A stretch of DNA of 64,000 nt from positions 80,915-144,914 of the forward strand of contig JAPLTX010000045.1 in the NCBI GenBank assembly GCA_026397915.1. Reading direction: 5' to 3'. A model generated the notes under the pieces. That model worked only from the letters and a program-made list of their open reading frames with translations, was not told where the DNA came from and did no database searches. Within the stretch, counting starts at the first letter, position 1; the number at the start of each line of letters is the position of its first letter. Below, piece by piece: positions 8,695-17,490 of this stretch. The DNA is from Verrucomicrobiota bacterium (GTDB lineage: Bacteria; Verrucomicrobiota; Verrucomicrobiia; CAIQCK01). The translations under genes and the position numbers were made by a program.

Positions 8695-9381
8695 CTAGCC
8701 GCCGCTCTCCTCTTTCACCCAGAGCGTCCCCTTTTGAATCATTTCGGCTGCGTTGGCTATCTGGAGCTTTATCTTGATGTGCGCCCGATAGGTTTCAACC
8801 GTCTTGAAGCTCAGGTGAAGCTGGTCCGCAATCTCCTTCGTGCCCAGTCCCTGGCCGATCTTGCGAAACACTTCCCGCTCCCGGTCGCTGAGCCGCTCGA
8901 TTGGAGAAACGCCTCTGTCCGACTTCGCCCCACTGGCTTGGGCAAGCATGTGATTGGTGATCTTTTCGCTCACGTAGAGGCCACCATCCAAGACCTTGCG
9001 GATGGCGGTCAGCACGGTCGCCAAGGACGACTGTTTCATCACGTAGCCGCTTGCCCCCGCGCGCAAGGCACGCTCGGCATAAAGCCCCTCGTCATGCAAC
9101 GACAACACCAAGGTCAACAGGTCTGGATACCGTGCTTTGAGGTTCTTCACCAACTGGATGCCGTCGGAGTCTTTCAGCGAGATGTCCACAATGACCAGAT
9201 CGGGTTTGAGAGAACCGGCCAACCTCATCGCGCCGCCGACATCTTCGGCATGGCCACAAACCTCCATATCCTCTTCGTTGTTGATGATGAGGCTCAGCCC
9301 CTCGACTAGCACCGGATGATCGTCCACCAGCAATACTTTCGTTCGATCCCGGACGGCACGCATCTTCTTCGAGTCCGTCAT
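8695..9381 (-). CDS. NarL/FixJ-family response regulator
   Basis: About 228 residues. The N-terminal REC domain has VLLVDDHPVLVEGL, phosphoacceptor Asp in LVIVDISLKDSDG, and Lys in GYVMKQSS. The C-terminal LuxR/GerE helix-turn-helix is RLSDREREVFRKIGQGLGTK followed by EIADQLHLSFKTVETYRAHI. The ATG at 9381 overlaps the stop of the kinase gene (ATGA), so the pair is translationally coupled and is surely a two-component system. It is a transcription factor that binds DNA when phosphorylated; targets are unknown. Confidence 0.9.
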   Translation of the reverse strand: MTDSKKMRAVRDRTKVLLVDDHPVLVEGLSLIINNEEDMEVCGHAEDVGGAMRLAGSLKPDLVIVDISLKDSDGIQLVKNLKARYPDLLTLVLSLHDEGLYAERALRAGASGYVMKQSSLATVLTAIRKVLDGGLYVSEKITNHMLAQASGAKSDRGVSPIERLSDREREVFRKIGQGLGTKEIADQLHLSFKTVETYRAHIKIKLQIANAAEMIQKGTLWVKEESGG

Positions 9382-10688
9382 ACCGTGCTCATCACTTTCG
9401 TTCTTGTCGCCCCCTTCAACGGAAGCAGCTTGAAGGTGCATTTCACCATCGTCCCTCGCATCGGCGCGCGCCGGAATTCGAGTGTTCCCGCGATGACCTC
9501 GGCCCGGTAGCGCATCGTCTCAATGCCCATGCCTTTTTGCTCCGGCAACACGTCGGGCATTCCCTTGCCGTCGTCGCGAATCTCAAGCGTCCCTGCCCCT
9601 TTGGAGGCTCGCAGGCGGATTACAACGTTCTTGGCTCCGCCGTGCCGGATGGCATTGTGCACGGCCTCCTGCGCAATCCGATACAAGTGAACCGCCATCA
9701 CATTGTCCCCGATGAGCACATCTCCTTCGCACTCGAACTTGCACTCGACCTGAAACAGATCGCGGGTGTTCTGCGCCATCTCCCCCAACGCAACCATCAG
9801 GCCGTTGGACTCCATCTCCACCGGCTGCAGCCCCCGCGCCAAGCTTCGCGCGTGCTTCGCGGCCTTGCCGACCAATTCCGTCATCTTCGCCACCTCAGCC
9901 GCCTCGGCCGGCGCGTTCGCCGCCAGCTTACGCCCAATGACCTGTCCCATAAAGGCTATCCCGGCCAGTTCCTGGCACACGCTGTCGTGCAGGTCATGGC
10001 CCATCTGCTGCTGCTTGCGGTCGCCAATCTCCAAAATCGCGCGCTCCATCTGCTCCCGCTCGCGGATGTCCTGCCGCAGGATCACGCTGGCGAATGCTAC
10101 GATGATCATCGCCAGCACGCCGCCGAGAATGATCAGGCCGTTTGCCAGCAAGATGCTGTCCTGCTCAATCTCCTTCCGCTGCGCCAGCAGAGTCCCTTCG
10201 TGCTTCAACATCTCCTCGACCATCTCCGAGATTAAACGGACGCGCTCCCTGCCCTCGCCCCCGCTCACGATATCTTCTGCCGCGGCGAACCCCTTCTCCT
10301 TGCGCAACGCAATCAGCCTCTTCGCATACACCACTTGCTGCGCCAGCAACTTCTCGATAGTTTCCAACCGCTGTCTCTGCTCCGGCTTCGCCTTCGTTAA
10401 ATCTCGCACTTGTCCGACCTGCTCATCCATCTCCTGCAAAGCCTCCCGATACGGCATCAAAAATTCATCCTGCCCGGTGATGATGTAGCCGCGCGCGCCG
10501 GAATTTATCCGAGTCACCAGATACCAAATATCGCGCACCTCGCCCATCGTCTGATATGACTGCGCAACGTCCTCAATGTCGGCAATGAGTCGCTGCGTGC
10601 TTAAAAAAGAAATCCCAGCGACCGCCCCCATTATACCAAGTGATGCCGCAAACCCTAACGTGACCTTTCTTGTGACTGTCAGTTGCAT
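9378..10688 (-). CDS. CHASE3-domain sensor histidine kinase, HisKA_3 type
   Basis: The 436-residue protein has an N-terminal membrane helix (residues 10-30), a helical periplasmic segment of about 150 residues matching CHASE3, a second helix (LIILGGVLAMIIVAFASVIL), then a NarX/DesK-type dimerisation domain with the phospho-His in QQMGHDLHDSVCQELAGIA. The HATPase part shows AQEAVHNAIRHGGA (N box) and IRDDGKGMPD (G1 box). It senses an extracytoplasmic signal and phosphorylates the regulator whose gene overlaps its stop codon, possibly also the receiver-only protein. Confidence 0.9.
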   Translation of the reverse strand: MQLTVTRKVTLGFAASLGIMGAVAGISFLSTQRLIADIEDVAQSYQTMGEVRDIWYLVTRINSGARGYIITGQDEFLMPYREALQEMDEQVGQVRDLTKAKPEQRQRLETIEKLLAQQVVYAKRLIALRKEKGFAAAEDIVSGGEGRERVRLISEMVEEMLKHEGTLLAQRKEIEQDSILLANGLIILGGVLAMIIVAFASVILRQDIREREQMERAILEIGDRKQQQMGHDLHDSVCQELAGIAFMGQVIGRKLAANAPAEAAEVAKMTELVGKAAKHARSLARGLQPVEMESNGLMVALGEMAQNTRDLFQVECKFECEGDVLIGDNVMAVHLYRIAQEAVHNAIRHGGAKNVVIRLRASKGAGTLEIRDDGKGMPDVLPEQKGMGIETMRYRAEVIAGTLEFRRAPMRGTMVKCTFKLLPLKGATRTKVMSTV

Positions 10689-10840
10689 ATCGTGTTACCG
10701 GAAAGATTATTATCCCCCTTTCGCCTCAGTGCCAAGAATCTTTGTCGTTCCCAAGCCCGCAGCCGTCTCGCCAACCCACCCCGACCAATAGCAAGGCATG
10801 TGGATGCTACAATCAACATGTGGACTCGGCGACCTGCGGC

Positions 10841-11467
10841 TCAAGGCCGTATCGGTTGGGCAGTGGACTGCGACTTCGCGCGAGCCACTTCCGCAGCCAG
10901 ACGAGTCACTTCCTCGCCACTCTTGGCACCTTGCAGGCGGAGTAGATCGGCCACTTCCGGCTGGACAGCGATGTCCAGCGGCGTGTGACCTATACCGTCT
11001 TGCGCATTAACGTCAGGCTTGTAGGCCAGCAGCAGTCGCACAAGCGCTATATTTCCCCGGCCCACAGCCCAATGCAGCGGCGTCCCGCCTTGTTTGTCCT
11101 TCGCGTTGATATTCGCCTTGTGCGCCAACAACACCCCCACCACATCCTTGCTGCCGGACACGATCGCTTCGTGCAGCGGCGTGCGTCCGTAGTTGTCCTT
11201 GGCGCGGATGTCCGCCTTGTGGGCCAGCAGCAGTTCCACCATGCTCACCTGCCCCCGATAGACCGCTATGTGCAACGCCGTCCGGCCCTCCTGCGTCACG
11301 TTATTGATCTGGTTGTTAGTCTGATCGGGATTCTCGGCCAGCAACTCCTTGACTTTCCACACATCGCCGGTCCGGACCGCGTCGTGAATTTCCCCTGCCT
11401 GCGCTTCCGCGCAGGACACGATGCCCACTACCAAAGCCATCAGCAGAATACTCCGCATTCTATTCAT
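10841..11467 (-). CDS. Secreted ankyrin-repeat protein
   Basis: The product of about 208 residues begins with a signal peptide (MRSILLMALVVGIVSCAEAQAGE; the Cys in VSCAEA could be a lipobox but fits poorly). It then has four to five ankyrin repeats, easily seen as EGRTALHIAVYRGQVSMVEL, YGRTPLHEAIVSGSKDVVGV, QGGTPLHWAVGRGNIALVRL and IGHTPLDIA. It is probably a periplasmic protein-interaction module. Start 11467 places the signal peptide at the very N-terminus; 11458 is equally possible. Confidence 0.8.
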   Translation of the reverse strand: MNRMRSILLMALVVGIVSCAEAQAGEIHDAVRTGDVWKVKELLAENPDQTNNQINNVTQEGRTALHIAVYRGQVSMVELLLAHKADIRAKDNYGRTPLHEAIVSGSKDVVGVLLAHKANINAKDKQGGTPLHWAVGRGNIALVRLLLAYKPDVNAQDGIGHTPLDIAVQPEVADLLRLQGAKSGEEVTRLAAEVARAKSQSTAQPIRP

Positions 11468-11539
11468 GGATGCGACTCTAACTCCGGCCGTATGTATAAC
11501 ACTTTCGTGGCGTGATGTCACTGCCGCTTCATGTGCCGC

Positions 11540-11989
11540 TCAATTCCCTTGCCCGCTCGGAGTTCCACCTGAAGGAGGTTTACTCTTCCACACCGCATTC
11601 TTCATCTGCTCCGCGCCAGCCTTAAACCGGTGCAACAACGTCCGCGCCCAGACAAATTCACCTGCAAGAATCGCCAACGCCCCTAGGATGATGAGCAGGC
11701 CCGGTCCGGGCACGCCCGGTATTGCAGCCACCAGACCCGCGACCAGCATGAAGAACCCGAAAACAATTTTCAGCATCCGGCGCGGCCCTGGCATTCCAGG
11801 CACCAACGACAGCAACAGCAAGCCGCCTGCCACCAGTAGCACGCTGGCGACCACCTCGATGGATATGTGCTCCAGTTTCGGCATCTCCGGCTTCAGCACG
11901 TGAAACAACAAACCACCCCCTGCAAGCAACGTCACGCTGAAGACCACGATAACCGTGCGCTTCGCCTGCTGTAGAGATTTGATGATCAT
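11540..11989 (-). CDS. PGPGW-type putative transmembrane protein
   Basis: The 149-residue protein has three to four membrane helices and the signature PGVPGPGLLIILGALAILAG, which matches the PGPGW family of small integral membrane proteins of unknown function. A second related PGMPGP motif lies after the middle helices. The tail (SKPPSGGTPSGQGN) is low complexity. Its start codon overlaps the stop of the cobA-hemD gene, so it is the last cistron of the tetrapyrrole operon, but nothing in the sequence ties it to haem. Confidence 0.7.
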   Translation of the reverse strand: MIIKSLQQAKRTVIVVFSVTLLAGGGLLFHVLKPEMPKLEHISIEVVASVLLVAGGLLLLSLVPGMPGPRRMLKIVFGFFMLVAGLVAAIPGVPGPGLLIILGALAILAGEFVWARTLLHRFKAGAEQMKNAVWKSKPPSGGTPSGQGN

Positions 11990-13512
11990 GTGCTCTTGGC
12001 CTTTAGCGAAGCCTTCACCACCTCGGTCAATCCGGGAATGTCATGCTGCGCTGCCTCGACGTCCACGCTGAAGCCGCGCTTGCGGATCGTCTCCGAAGTG
12101 ATCGGCCCAATGCTGGCGAGCTTGAGCTGCGGGAACTTTGCCCGGAGGTCACCCAGGTTTACCAGGTTGCAAAAGTTCTCTACCGTCGAACTGCTCGTGA
12201 ACGTGATGGCGTCCGCGCCCTCTGTCAGCAATCGTGCAAGATTCCCGCTCTCGTCTGCAACCTCCGGCACCGTGCGATAACATTCCACCTTGTCCACGAT
12301 CGCGCCAAGCGCCTCCAACCCCTCCGGCAACGCATCGCGCGCCAGATCGGCTCGCGGCAGCAGAAACCGCTGGTTCTCGATATCGAACTGTTCGTCAAGC
12401 TCCTTCACGACGGCTTCGGCGACAAACTCCTTCGGCTGCAAGTCCACCTGCAAGTGCAACGCCTCCAGCCGCGCTGCCGTCGCCGGACCGATGGCCGCGA
12501 TCTTCACCCCACCGATATCACGGATGTCGTGATACACCTCGAAGAACACGCGGAAGAAATGCTCCACGCCGTTTGGACTGGTGAACACCAGCCAGTCGTA
12601 TTCACCGATGCCTTCCATCGCCTCGCGTAAAATCTTGTCCGACTTCGGCGGCAGAATCTTGATCGTCGGAATCTCCAACGTCTCCGCACCCAAGTCCTGC
12701 AACCGCCGTGTCAACTCGCTCGCCTGCTCGCGCGTGCGGGTGACCACCACACGCCGGCCGAACAGCGGCTTTGTTTCAAACCAGTTCAGCCGGTCGCGCA
12801 ATCCGACGACCTTGCCGATCACGATCACCGCCGGCGGCTTGAACTGCGCCTGCTCAGCGCGCTCGGCGATATCTGCCAGCGTTCCCGTCAGCGTTTGCTG
12901 GTGCCCCGTCGTGCCCCATCGAATCATCGCCACTGGTGTCTCCGCAGGGGCGTGCCGCCGCAACGCATCGGCAATCTTGCCGACGTTGCCAACGCCCATC
13001 AGGATCACCTTCGTTGAGTCCAGCTTGCCGAGCAGTTCCCAATCAATCGCCGTCTCCGGCTTCGTCGGATCCTCGTGGCCAGTCAGAATTGTTACCGCCG
13101 AGGCCAGCCCACGATGCGTCACCGGAATGCCCGCGTAAGCCGGCGCAGCCACTGCTGAGCTGACGCCCGGCACTTCCTCGAACGTCAGTCCTTCCACGAC
13201 CAATGCCTCCGCCTCCTCGCCGCCGCGCCCGAAAATGTAAGGATCGCCTCCCTTGAGCCGCACCACGCGTTTGCCCTCCTTCGCCTTGGCCACCAGTAGC
13301 GCGTTGATCTCGTGCTGCTCCAGCTCGTGACGCGCGCCACTCTTGCCGGCATAAATGATCTCCGCCTCCGGCGGGCACCAGCGCAGCAGCGCGGCGTTTG
13401 CCAGATAGTCATAGACCACCACCTCCGCCTGCCGCAGGCATTCCGCGCCGCGCAGCGTCAGCAATCCCGCATCGCCCGGACCTGCGCCAACCAAATAAAC
13501 AATGCCTTTCAT
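11986..13512 (-). CDS. cobA-hemD: Uroporphyrinogen-III C-methyltransferase / uroporphyrinogen-III synthase fusion
   Basis: The 508-residue protein is a fusion. Residues 1-245 are a SUMT/CobA methyltransferase: VYLVGAGPGDAGLLTLRG, RLKGGDPYIFGRGGEE and PGVSSAVAAPAYAGIPVTHR are its signatures. From about residue 250 (FGRRVVVTRTREQASEL) it is a HemD uroporphyrinogen-III synthase. One chain thus closes the tetrapyrrole ring and also makes precorrin-2, the branch point to sirohaem and B12. It overlaps hemC by an ATGA junction. Such fusions are known in Firmicutes, Planctomycetes and Verrucomicrobia. Confidence 0.93.
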   Translation of the reverse strand: MKGIVYLVGAGPGDAGLLTLRGAECLRQAEVVVYDYLANAALLRWCPPEAEIIYAGKSGARHELEQHEINALLVAKAKEGKRVVRLKGGDPYIFGRGGEEAEALVVEGLTFEEVPGVSSAVAAPAYAGIPVTHRGLASAVTILTGHEDPTKPETAIDWELLGKLDSTKVILMGVGNVGKIADALRRHAPAETPVAMIRWGTTGHQQTLTGTLADIAERAEQAQFKPPAVIVIGKVVGLRDRLNWFETKPLFGRRVVVTRTREQASELTRRLQDLGAETLEIPTIKILPPKSDKILREAMEGIGEYDWLVFTSPNGVEHFFRVFFEVYHDIRDIGGVKIAAIGPATAARLEALHLQVDLQPKEFVAEAVVKELDEQFDIENQRFLLPRADLARDALPEGLEALGAIVDKVECYRTVPEVADESGNLARLLTEGADAITFTSSSTVENFCNLVNLGDLRAKFPQLKLASIGPITSETIRKRGFSVDVEAAQHDIPGLTEVVKASLKAKST

Positions 13513-14429
13513 TTCAAAATCGTTTTCGCTTTCTCCGCCAGCGTTTTGCCGATCTGTTCCGCTTCCCGCGCGTCGCCACCAACCTCATCGCGGAACCTGA
13601 CGCGCCCATCCTCATGAAACACTGCGCCGCGCAGCCGTAGTCTGCCCTCGGTCACTTCCGCGTAAGCCGCGATCGGCGTGCGACAACCGCCCTCCAGCAC
13701 ATGCGAGAAGGCCCGCTCCGCCGTCGCCACTTGGAACGTCTCGTCATGGTTGATCGGCCGCAGCAGTGACAGCACGCGCGCATCGTCCCCGCGCGCCTCC
13801 AAACCAAGAATCGCCTGGCACGGCGCGGGCAGCATCTCTTCCGGCGCAAACGGATGCGCCACCAAACTCCAATCCGCCAGGTTCAGGTTCAGCCGCGCCA
13901 GCCCAGCCGCGGCCAGCACCGTGCCCTGCCAGCCGGCATTCTCCTGCAACTTGCGCAACCGGGTCTCGACGTTGCCTCGAATCTCGACAAGCTTCAAATC
14001 CGGCCGTAACGCCAACAACTGGCCCTTCCGCCGCAAGCTGCTCGTCGCGACGACAGCGCCCTGCGGCAACTCGTCAAGCCTCGGCCCGCGTGAGATCAAC
14101 ACGTCGCGCGCGTCGGCGCGTTTAGGCGTCGCGGCGAGAATCAATCCCGATGGCAACGCCGTGGGCAAATCCTTCAGGCTGTGGACGGCGATGTCCGCGC
14201 GCCCGCCCGTGAGCGCCACCTCGATCTCCCGTGTGAACAGTCCTTTGACGCCGCTATCGGGCAGCACTGCGGGCCGCGTCGGCATGTCACCGGCAGTCTT
14301 GATGATCTTGAAGTCGAACCGGAACTGCGGATGCGTTTGGCGGAGCACGTCGAGCATCATGTGCGTCTGCGCCAACGCCAATCCGCTGCCGCGCGTGCCG
14401 AGAATGATGGGTTGCAGTGCAGGATCCAT
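13509..14429 (-). CDS. hemC: Porphobilinogen deaminase (hydroxymethylbilane synthase)
   Basis: Starting at MDPALQPIILGTRGSGLAL the protein is 306 residues, the usual size. Family hallmarks are GTRGS near the N-terminus, DIAVHSLKDLPT with the catalytic Asp/Lys region, SSLRRKGQLLALRPDL, and EGGCRTPIAAYA with the Cys that carries the dipyrromethane cofactor. It polymerises four porphobilinogens into hydroxymethylbilane, the substrate of HemD encoded next. Its ATG shares a base with the hemA stop (TAATG), indicating translational coupling. A longer reading to 14561 lies inside hemA and is rejected. Confidence 0.95.
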   Translation of the reverse strand: MDPALQPIILGTRGSGLALAQTHMMLDVLRQTHPQFRFDFKIIKTAGDMPTRPAVLPDSGVKGLFTREIEVALTGGRADIAVHSLKDLPTALPSGLILAATPKRADARDVLISRGPRLDELPQGAVVATSSLRRKGQLLALRPDLKLVEIRGNVETRLRKLQENAGWQGTVLAAAGLARLNLNLADWSLVAHPFAPEEMLPAPCQAILGLEARGDDARVLSLLRPINHDETFQVATAERAFSHVLEGGCRTPIAAYAEVTEGRLRLRGAVFHEDGRVRFRDEVGGDAREAEQIGKTLAEKAKTILK

Positions 14430-15517
14430 TAGTGGGAAGCAATCGGTGTTGAGGGTGAACCTGCGGGGCCGGAGTGATGGCGGTCTCTCGCGGGGCCAGG
14501 CGGCAGTCGGCGCAACCATTCCTGAAATCTCGCCACGTTCGCGGCGATCATTTCGTCGCATCGAGCCAAGTCTTCGCGCCGGGCACGCATGTTGTCGTCT
14601 GCGATGCCTTGCAGGTCGTCCACGTTATAAAGATAGACATTGTCCATTTCGTTCACGGCCGGCTCGATGTTCCGGGGCATACCGAGGTCAATCAGGAACA
14701 GCGGCCGGTTCTGACGCGCCATCATCAGGCCGCCGAGACTCTCGCGCGTCAAGACTTGATGCGTGGCCGCTATCGAGCTGATAACGATGTCCACGCCAAC
14801 GAATTCTTCGCCCAGACTGTCGAATCGCACCGCGCGCCCGCCCAGTTCCGTCGCCAGCGCCACCGCGCGCTCGTAAGTTCGATTGGACACCAGCACGCTA
14901 CGCACGCCGCGGCTCAGCAGCGCGCGCGCCGCCTTCTCGCTGGTGTCGCCCGCGCCGAGGATCATTACATGCGACGCGCTCAGATCGCCAAAGATTTTCT
15001 CCGCCAGTTCCACGCCGACCGATGCAACCGAGACGCTGCCACGCGTGATCGCCGTTTGCGACCGGATTTTCTTGGCCACCTGAAACGCCTTCTGGAAGAA
15101 CTGGTTCAGTGCCTTGCCCGTGTTGCCGGCCACCAGCGCCTGGTCGTAGGCTTTCTTCACTTGGCCCAGGATTTCCGTCTCGCCAAGCACCATCGAGTCC
15201 AATCCCGACACAACGCGGAAAAGATGCTCGATGCTGCGCGGCTCCTCGAAACGGTAGATTTCCGTTCCGACCCGCTCCTCAAGTTTGTGAAACCGGTGCA
15301 GGAAGTCGTCTATCGCATGGATCGCATCCGCCGCCTGCGCGGCCACGCCATAAATCTCAACCCGGTTGCAGGTCGAGACGATCACACCCTCGTCCAAGCC
15401 TGGCTCCGCCCGCAGCAATGGCAACGCCCGCTCCAACATCCCCGGCGTGAACGCAAACCGTTCCCGCACCTCGATGGGCGCGCTCTGATAACTGAGGCCA
15501 ACAACAACGATGTGCAT
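14429..15517 (-). CDS. hemA: Glutamyl-tRNA reductase
   Basis: From MHIVVVGLSYQSAPIEVRE the protein is 362 residues, slightly short of typical 400-residue HemA. STCNRVEIYG contains the catalytic Cys, GLDSMVLGETEILGQVKKAY is the most conserved block, and VMILGAGDTSEKAARALLSRG is the NADPH-binding fold. It reduces glutamyl-tRNA to glutamate-1-semialdehyde, the first committed step of C5-pathway haem synthesis, so the organism does not rely on ALA synthase. HemL is not in the window. Confidence 0.95.
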   Translation of the reverse strand: MHIVVVGLSYQSAPIEVRERFAFTPGMLERALPLLRAEPGLDEGVIVSTCNRVEIYGVAAQAADAIHAIDDFLHRFHKLEERVGTEIYRFEEPRSIEHLFRVVSGLDSMVLGETEILGQVKKAYDQALVAGNTGKALNQFFQKAFQVAKKIRSQTAITRGSVSVASVGVELAEKIFGDLSASHVMILGAGDTSEKAARALLSRGVRSVLVSNRTYERAVALATELGGRAVRFDSLGEEFVGVDIVISSIAATHQVLTRESLGGLMMARQNRPLFLIDLGMPRNIEPAVNEMDNVYLYNVDDLQGIADDNMRARREDLARCDEMIAANVARFQEWLRRLPPGPARDRHHSGPAGSPSTPIASH

Positions 15518-15519
15518 TG

Positions 15520-16323
15520 TCAGAATCGGTGGACCGTTGAAAACATGTTCACAACACCGAATGTCGCCAGCAGGAACAGAAATAGCGCGATTGAACCGAG
15601 CGCGATCTTTCTGCCATGCAGCCGATGCGTCATGTGTGCGACGAGCAACGCGCCATAGACCGCCCAAACCATGAAAGTCCACAGCGTCTTCGGCACGTCC
15701 TTCTTCAGAAACTCCACACCCACCACAAACCCAAACGCCATCCCTGCGGTAAGCAACCCCAATCCGACCACCAACAAGCTGAAGTTGATGTGGTCCAGTC
15801 GTTCAATGGCCGGCAGCCGCAGAAACAGCCGCCGCAAGTGATGCGTTTTCAACTGCCGCTCTTGCAACAAATACATCGCCCCCGTCACGCCGGCCAACCC
15901 CCAGACGCCGTAGGCCAGCAGCGACAACGTCGCGTGCAGGCTCAGCCACACGCTCCGCTCCAATTCCTCCGACCGCCCGCGGTCCAATCCCGGAAACAGC
16001 CCGAACGTGCAGAGCGCGATGACCAGCGGCAATGCAAACGGCCCAAGAAATGACACGCGCCAGGTCATGCCAAACGCCAGGTAGCACAACACCAGTCCCC
16101 ACGTGATGAACATCATCGTCTCGAACGGGTTCGTGATAGGGCAGCGTTGAAGCAAGCCGGCCCGCAGGTAAAGTCCATAAGTGTGAACCAGCCAGCCGAC
16201 GGTAACGAGTGCGCGATGACCCCAGCTTCCCCAAAGCGGCCGGCCTTGCAGCAGGAACAACGCATAAACAAACGCGCCGACATACAACCCCAGCGCCACA
16301 AGAATCAAACCGTGCTCGTTCAT
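15520..16323 (-). CDS. HemX/CcsA-like cytochrome c assembly membrane protein
   Basis: About 267 residues and eight predicted membrane helices, with conserved His positions typical of the CcsA/HemX family (VHTYGLYLRAG, SLHATLSLLAYG, VAHMTHRLHG) and TNPFETMMFITWG. The WWD haem-binding motif of true CcsA is not apparent, which fits HemX better. HemX-type proteins modulate HemA levels in Bacillus; here the gene sits directly before hemA with a 2-base gap. The start MNEHGLILV is chosen because it overlaps the upstream stop by four bases. Confidence 0.8.
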   Translation of the reverse strand: MNEHGLILVALGLYVGAFVYALFLLQGRPLWGSWGHRALVTVGWLVHTYGLYLRAGLLQRCPITNPFETMMFITWGLVLCYLAFGMTWRVSFLGPFALPLVIALCTFGLFPGLDRGRSEELERSVWLSLHATLSLLAYGVWGLAGVTGAMYLLQERQLKTHHLRRLFLRLPAIERLDHINFSLLVVGLGLLTAGMAFGFVVGVEFLKKDVPKTLWTFMVWAVYGALLVAHMTHRLHGRKIALGSIALFLFLLATFGVVNMFSTVHRF

Positions 16324-16979
16324 TGCGTTTCGTCCGCGGGTTTCGCCACAACCTCTTTCGCAATCTCCAAGCATCGTCGCCGCGCATCGTCCGGCTTGCC
16401 GTCGCGGAGCAACGCCAATACATCGGAGCTCAGGATTGCTTCATAAATCTGCTGCCGCTTGTTTTGCGCCTTCACCTGTTGCTCGACCGCCGCACGCATT
16501 TCGCCAAGCAGCTTCACCAACGCGCCGTATTCCTCGCCAACGACCATCTCGATCTGCTCACGCAGCTTCTTCGCCAGCGCCGGGCTGGCGCCGCCCGTCG
16601 AGACCGCGATGCAAATCTCCCCGCGCTTGACCGTCGCCGGCACCGCAAAGTCGCCCGCCTCCGGCGGCTCGGCCACGTTCACCAGCGCGCCGCGCGCGCG
16701 AGCGTCGGCCGCCACGCGCTGGTTCAGTTCAGGATCGTCCGTCGCCGCGAACACCAGCCGTGCTCCATCAAGCTGAGCCGGTTGATACGCCTCCGCGATC
16801 CATTGGAGTTTGCCTTCAACGGAGAGCAACTCCACTCGTGGTGTCGCCACCGGCGCTACCACCGTCACCGCCGCGCCCGACGAGAGCAGCGCTTGCGCCT
16901 TCCGTTGCGCAACGGCACCCGCGCCGACGACCACGCATCGGCAGCCTGCAATGTTCAGGAAGACTGGGTAAGGCAGCAT
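16320..16979 (-). CDS. Precorrin-2 dehydrogenase / sirohydrochlorin ferrochelatase domain protein
   Basis: About 219 residues from MLPYPVFLNIAG. The NAD-binding site CVVVGAGAVAQRKAQALLSS, the FAATDDPELNQRV motif and STGGASPALAKKLREQIE are characteristic of the CysG N-terminal/Met8 family. It oxidises precorrin-2 to sirohydrochlorin and may insert iron to give sirohaem. With the CobA-HemD fusion at the other end of the operon, the cluster covers the whole sirohaem branch. Upstream sequence to 17078 is a dispersed repeat rather than coding. Confidence 0.85.
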   Translation of the reverse strand: MLPYPVFLNIAGCRCVVVGAGAVAQRKAQALLSSGAAVTVVAPVATPRVELLSVEGKLQWIAEAYQPAQLDGARLVFAATDDPELNQRVAADARARGALVNVAEPPEAGDFAVPATVKRGEICIAVSTGGASPALAKKLREQIEMVVGEEYGALVKLLGEMRAAVEQQVKAQNKRQQIYEAILSSDVLALLRDGKPDDARRRCLEIAKEVVAKPADETQ

Positions 16980-17045
16980 CGTGTTCCGCGTTTTCAAGAC
17001 CCTAAAGGAAACCGAGACACAGGAAATCCGCAACCCAAAACTGAA

Positions 17046-17106
17046 CCCGAAAACCGAAGCCCGCCGCAAACCAAACATTGTTGTCTGCCGGACTTCGGTT
17101 TCCGGG
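17046..17106. repeat. Imperfect inverted repeat between rnpB and the tetrapyrrole operon
   Basis: Arms 17046-17063 and 17089-17106 match as an inverted repeat at 16 of 18 positions. The core motif (cccgaaaaccgaag) belongs to the same low-complexity family as the insert in the AddB-like gene at 2095-2131. It lies just past the 3' end of RNase P RNA and could act as its terminator. Confidence 0.5.
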
Positions 17107-17113
17107 CTGAATC

Positions 17114-17482
17114 GGAGGAGCCGTAAGCCGGATTCTGTTGTATCCAGCCACCCGCGAGGGCCGCTGGATTCAGACAGTCATTTGTCTATGCGATCAATAC
17201 CCGGGACTCATGAGCGGGCCACTCAGTCCCCTATTTGATCTTGCTCCAGACGGGGTTTTCCGTGCGGCTGCCGGTTACCCGGCGACCCGGTAGGCTCTTA
17301 CCCTACCTTTTCACCCTTGCCTCGCCGCGCCTTGCGACGCGTCGCGGCGGTCTGTTCTCTGTGGCACTATCCGTCGGCGTGGCTTGACCCGCGCCGCCCC
17401 CGTTTTCACGGGGCATCCTGCCCTGTGGAGTCCGGACTTTCCTCCAACCGGCTCGCGCCGGCCAGCGACTGTCCACTCCTCC
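17114..17482 (-). ncRNA. rnpB: RNase P RNA, bacterial class A
   Basis: The minus strand shows the universal RNase P landmarks: GGAGGAAAGTCCGGACTCC near the 5' end, GGGTGAAAAGGTAGGGTAAG in the middle, an ACCGGGTCGCCGGGTAACC hairpin, and ACAGAATCCGGCTTACGGCTC at the 3' end. The 5' GGAGGAG (17476-17482) pairs with 3' CTCCTCC (17114-17120) to form helix P1, fixing the ends within a few bases. The length of about 369 bases fits class A. It is the catalytic subunit that matures tRNA 5' ends. It begins 8 bases after the stop of the zinc-ribbon gene, so it may be transcribed with it. Confidence 0.95.
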
Positions 17483-17490
17483 AAAAAGAT

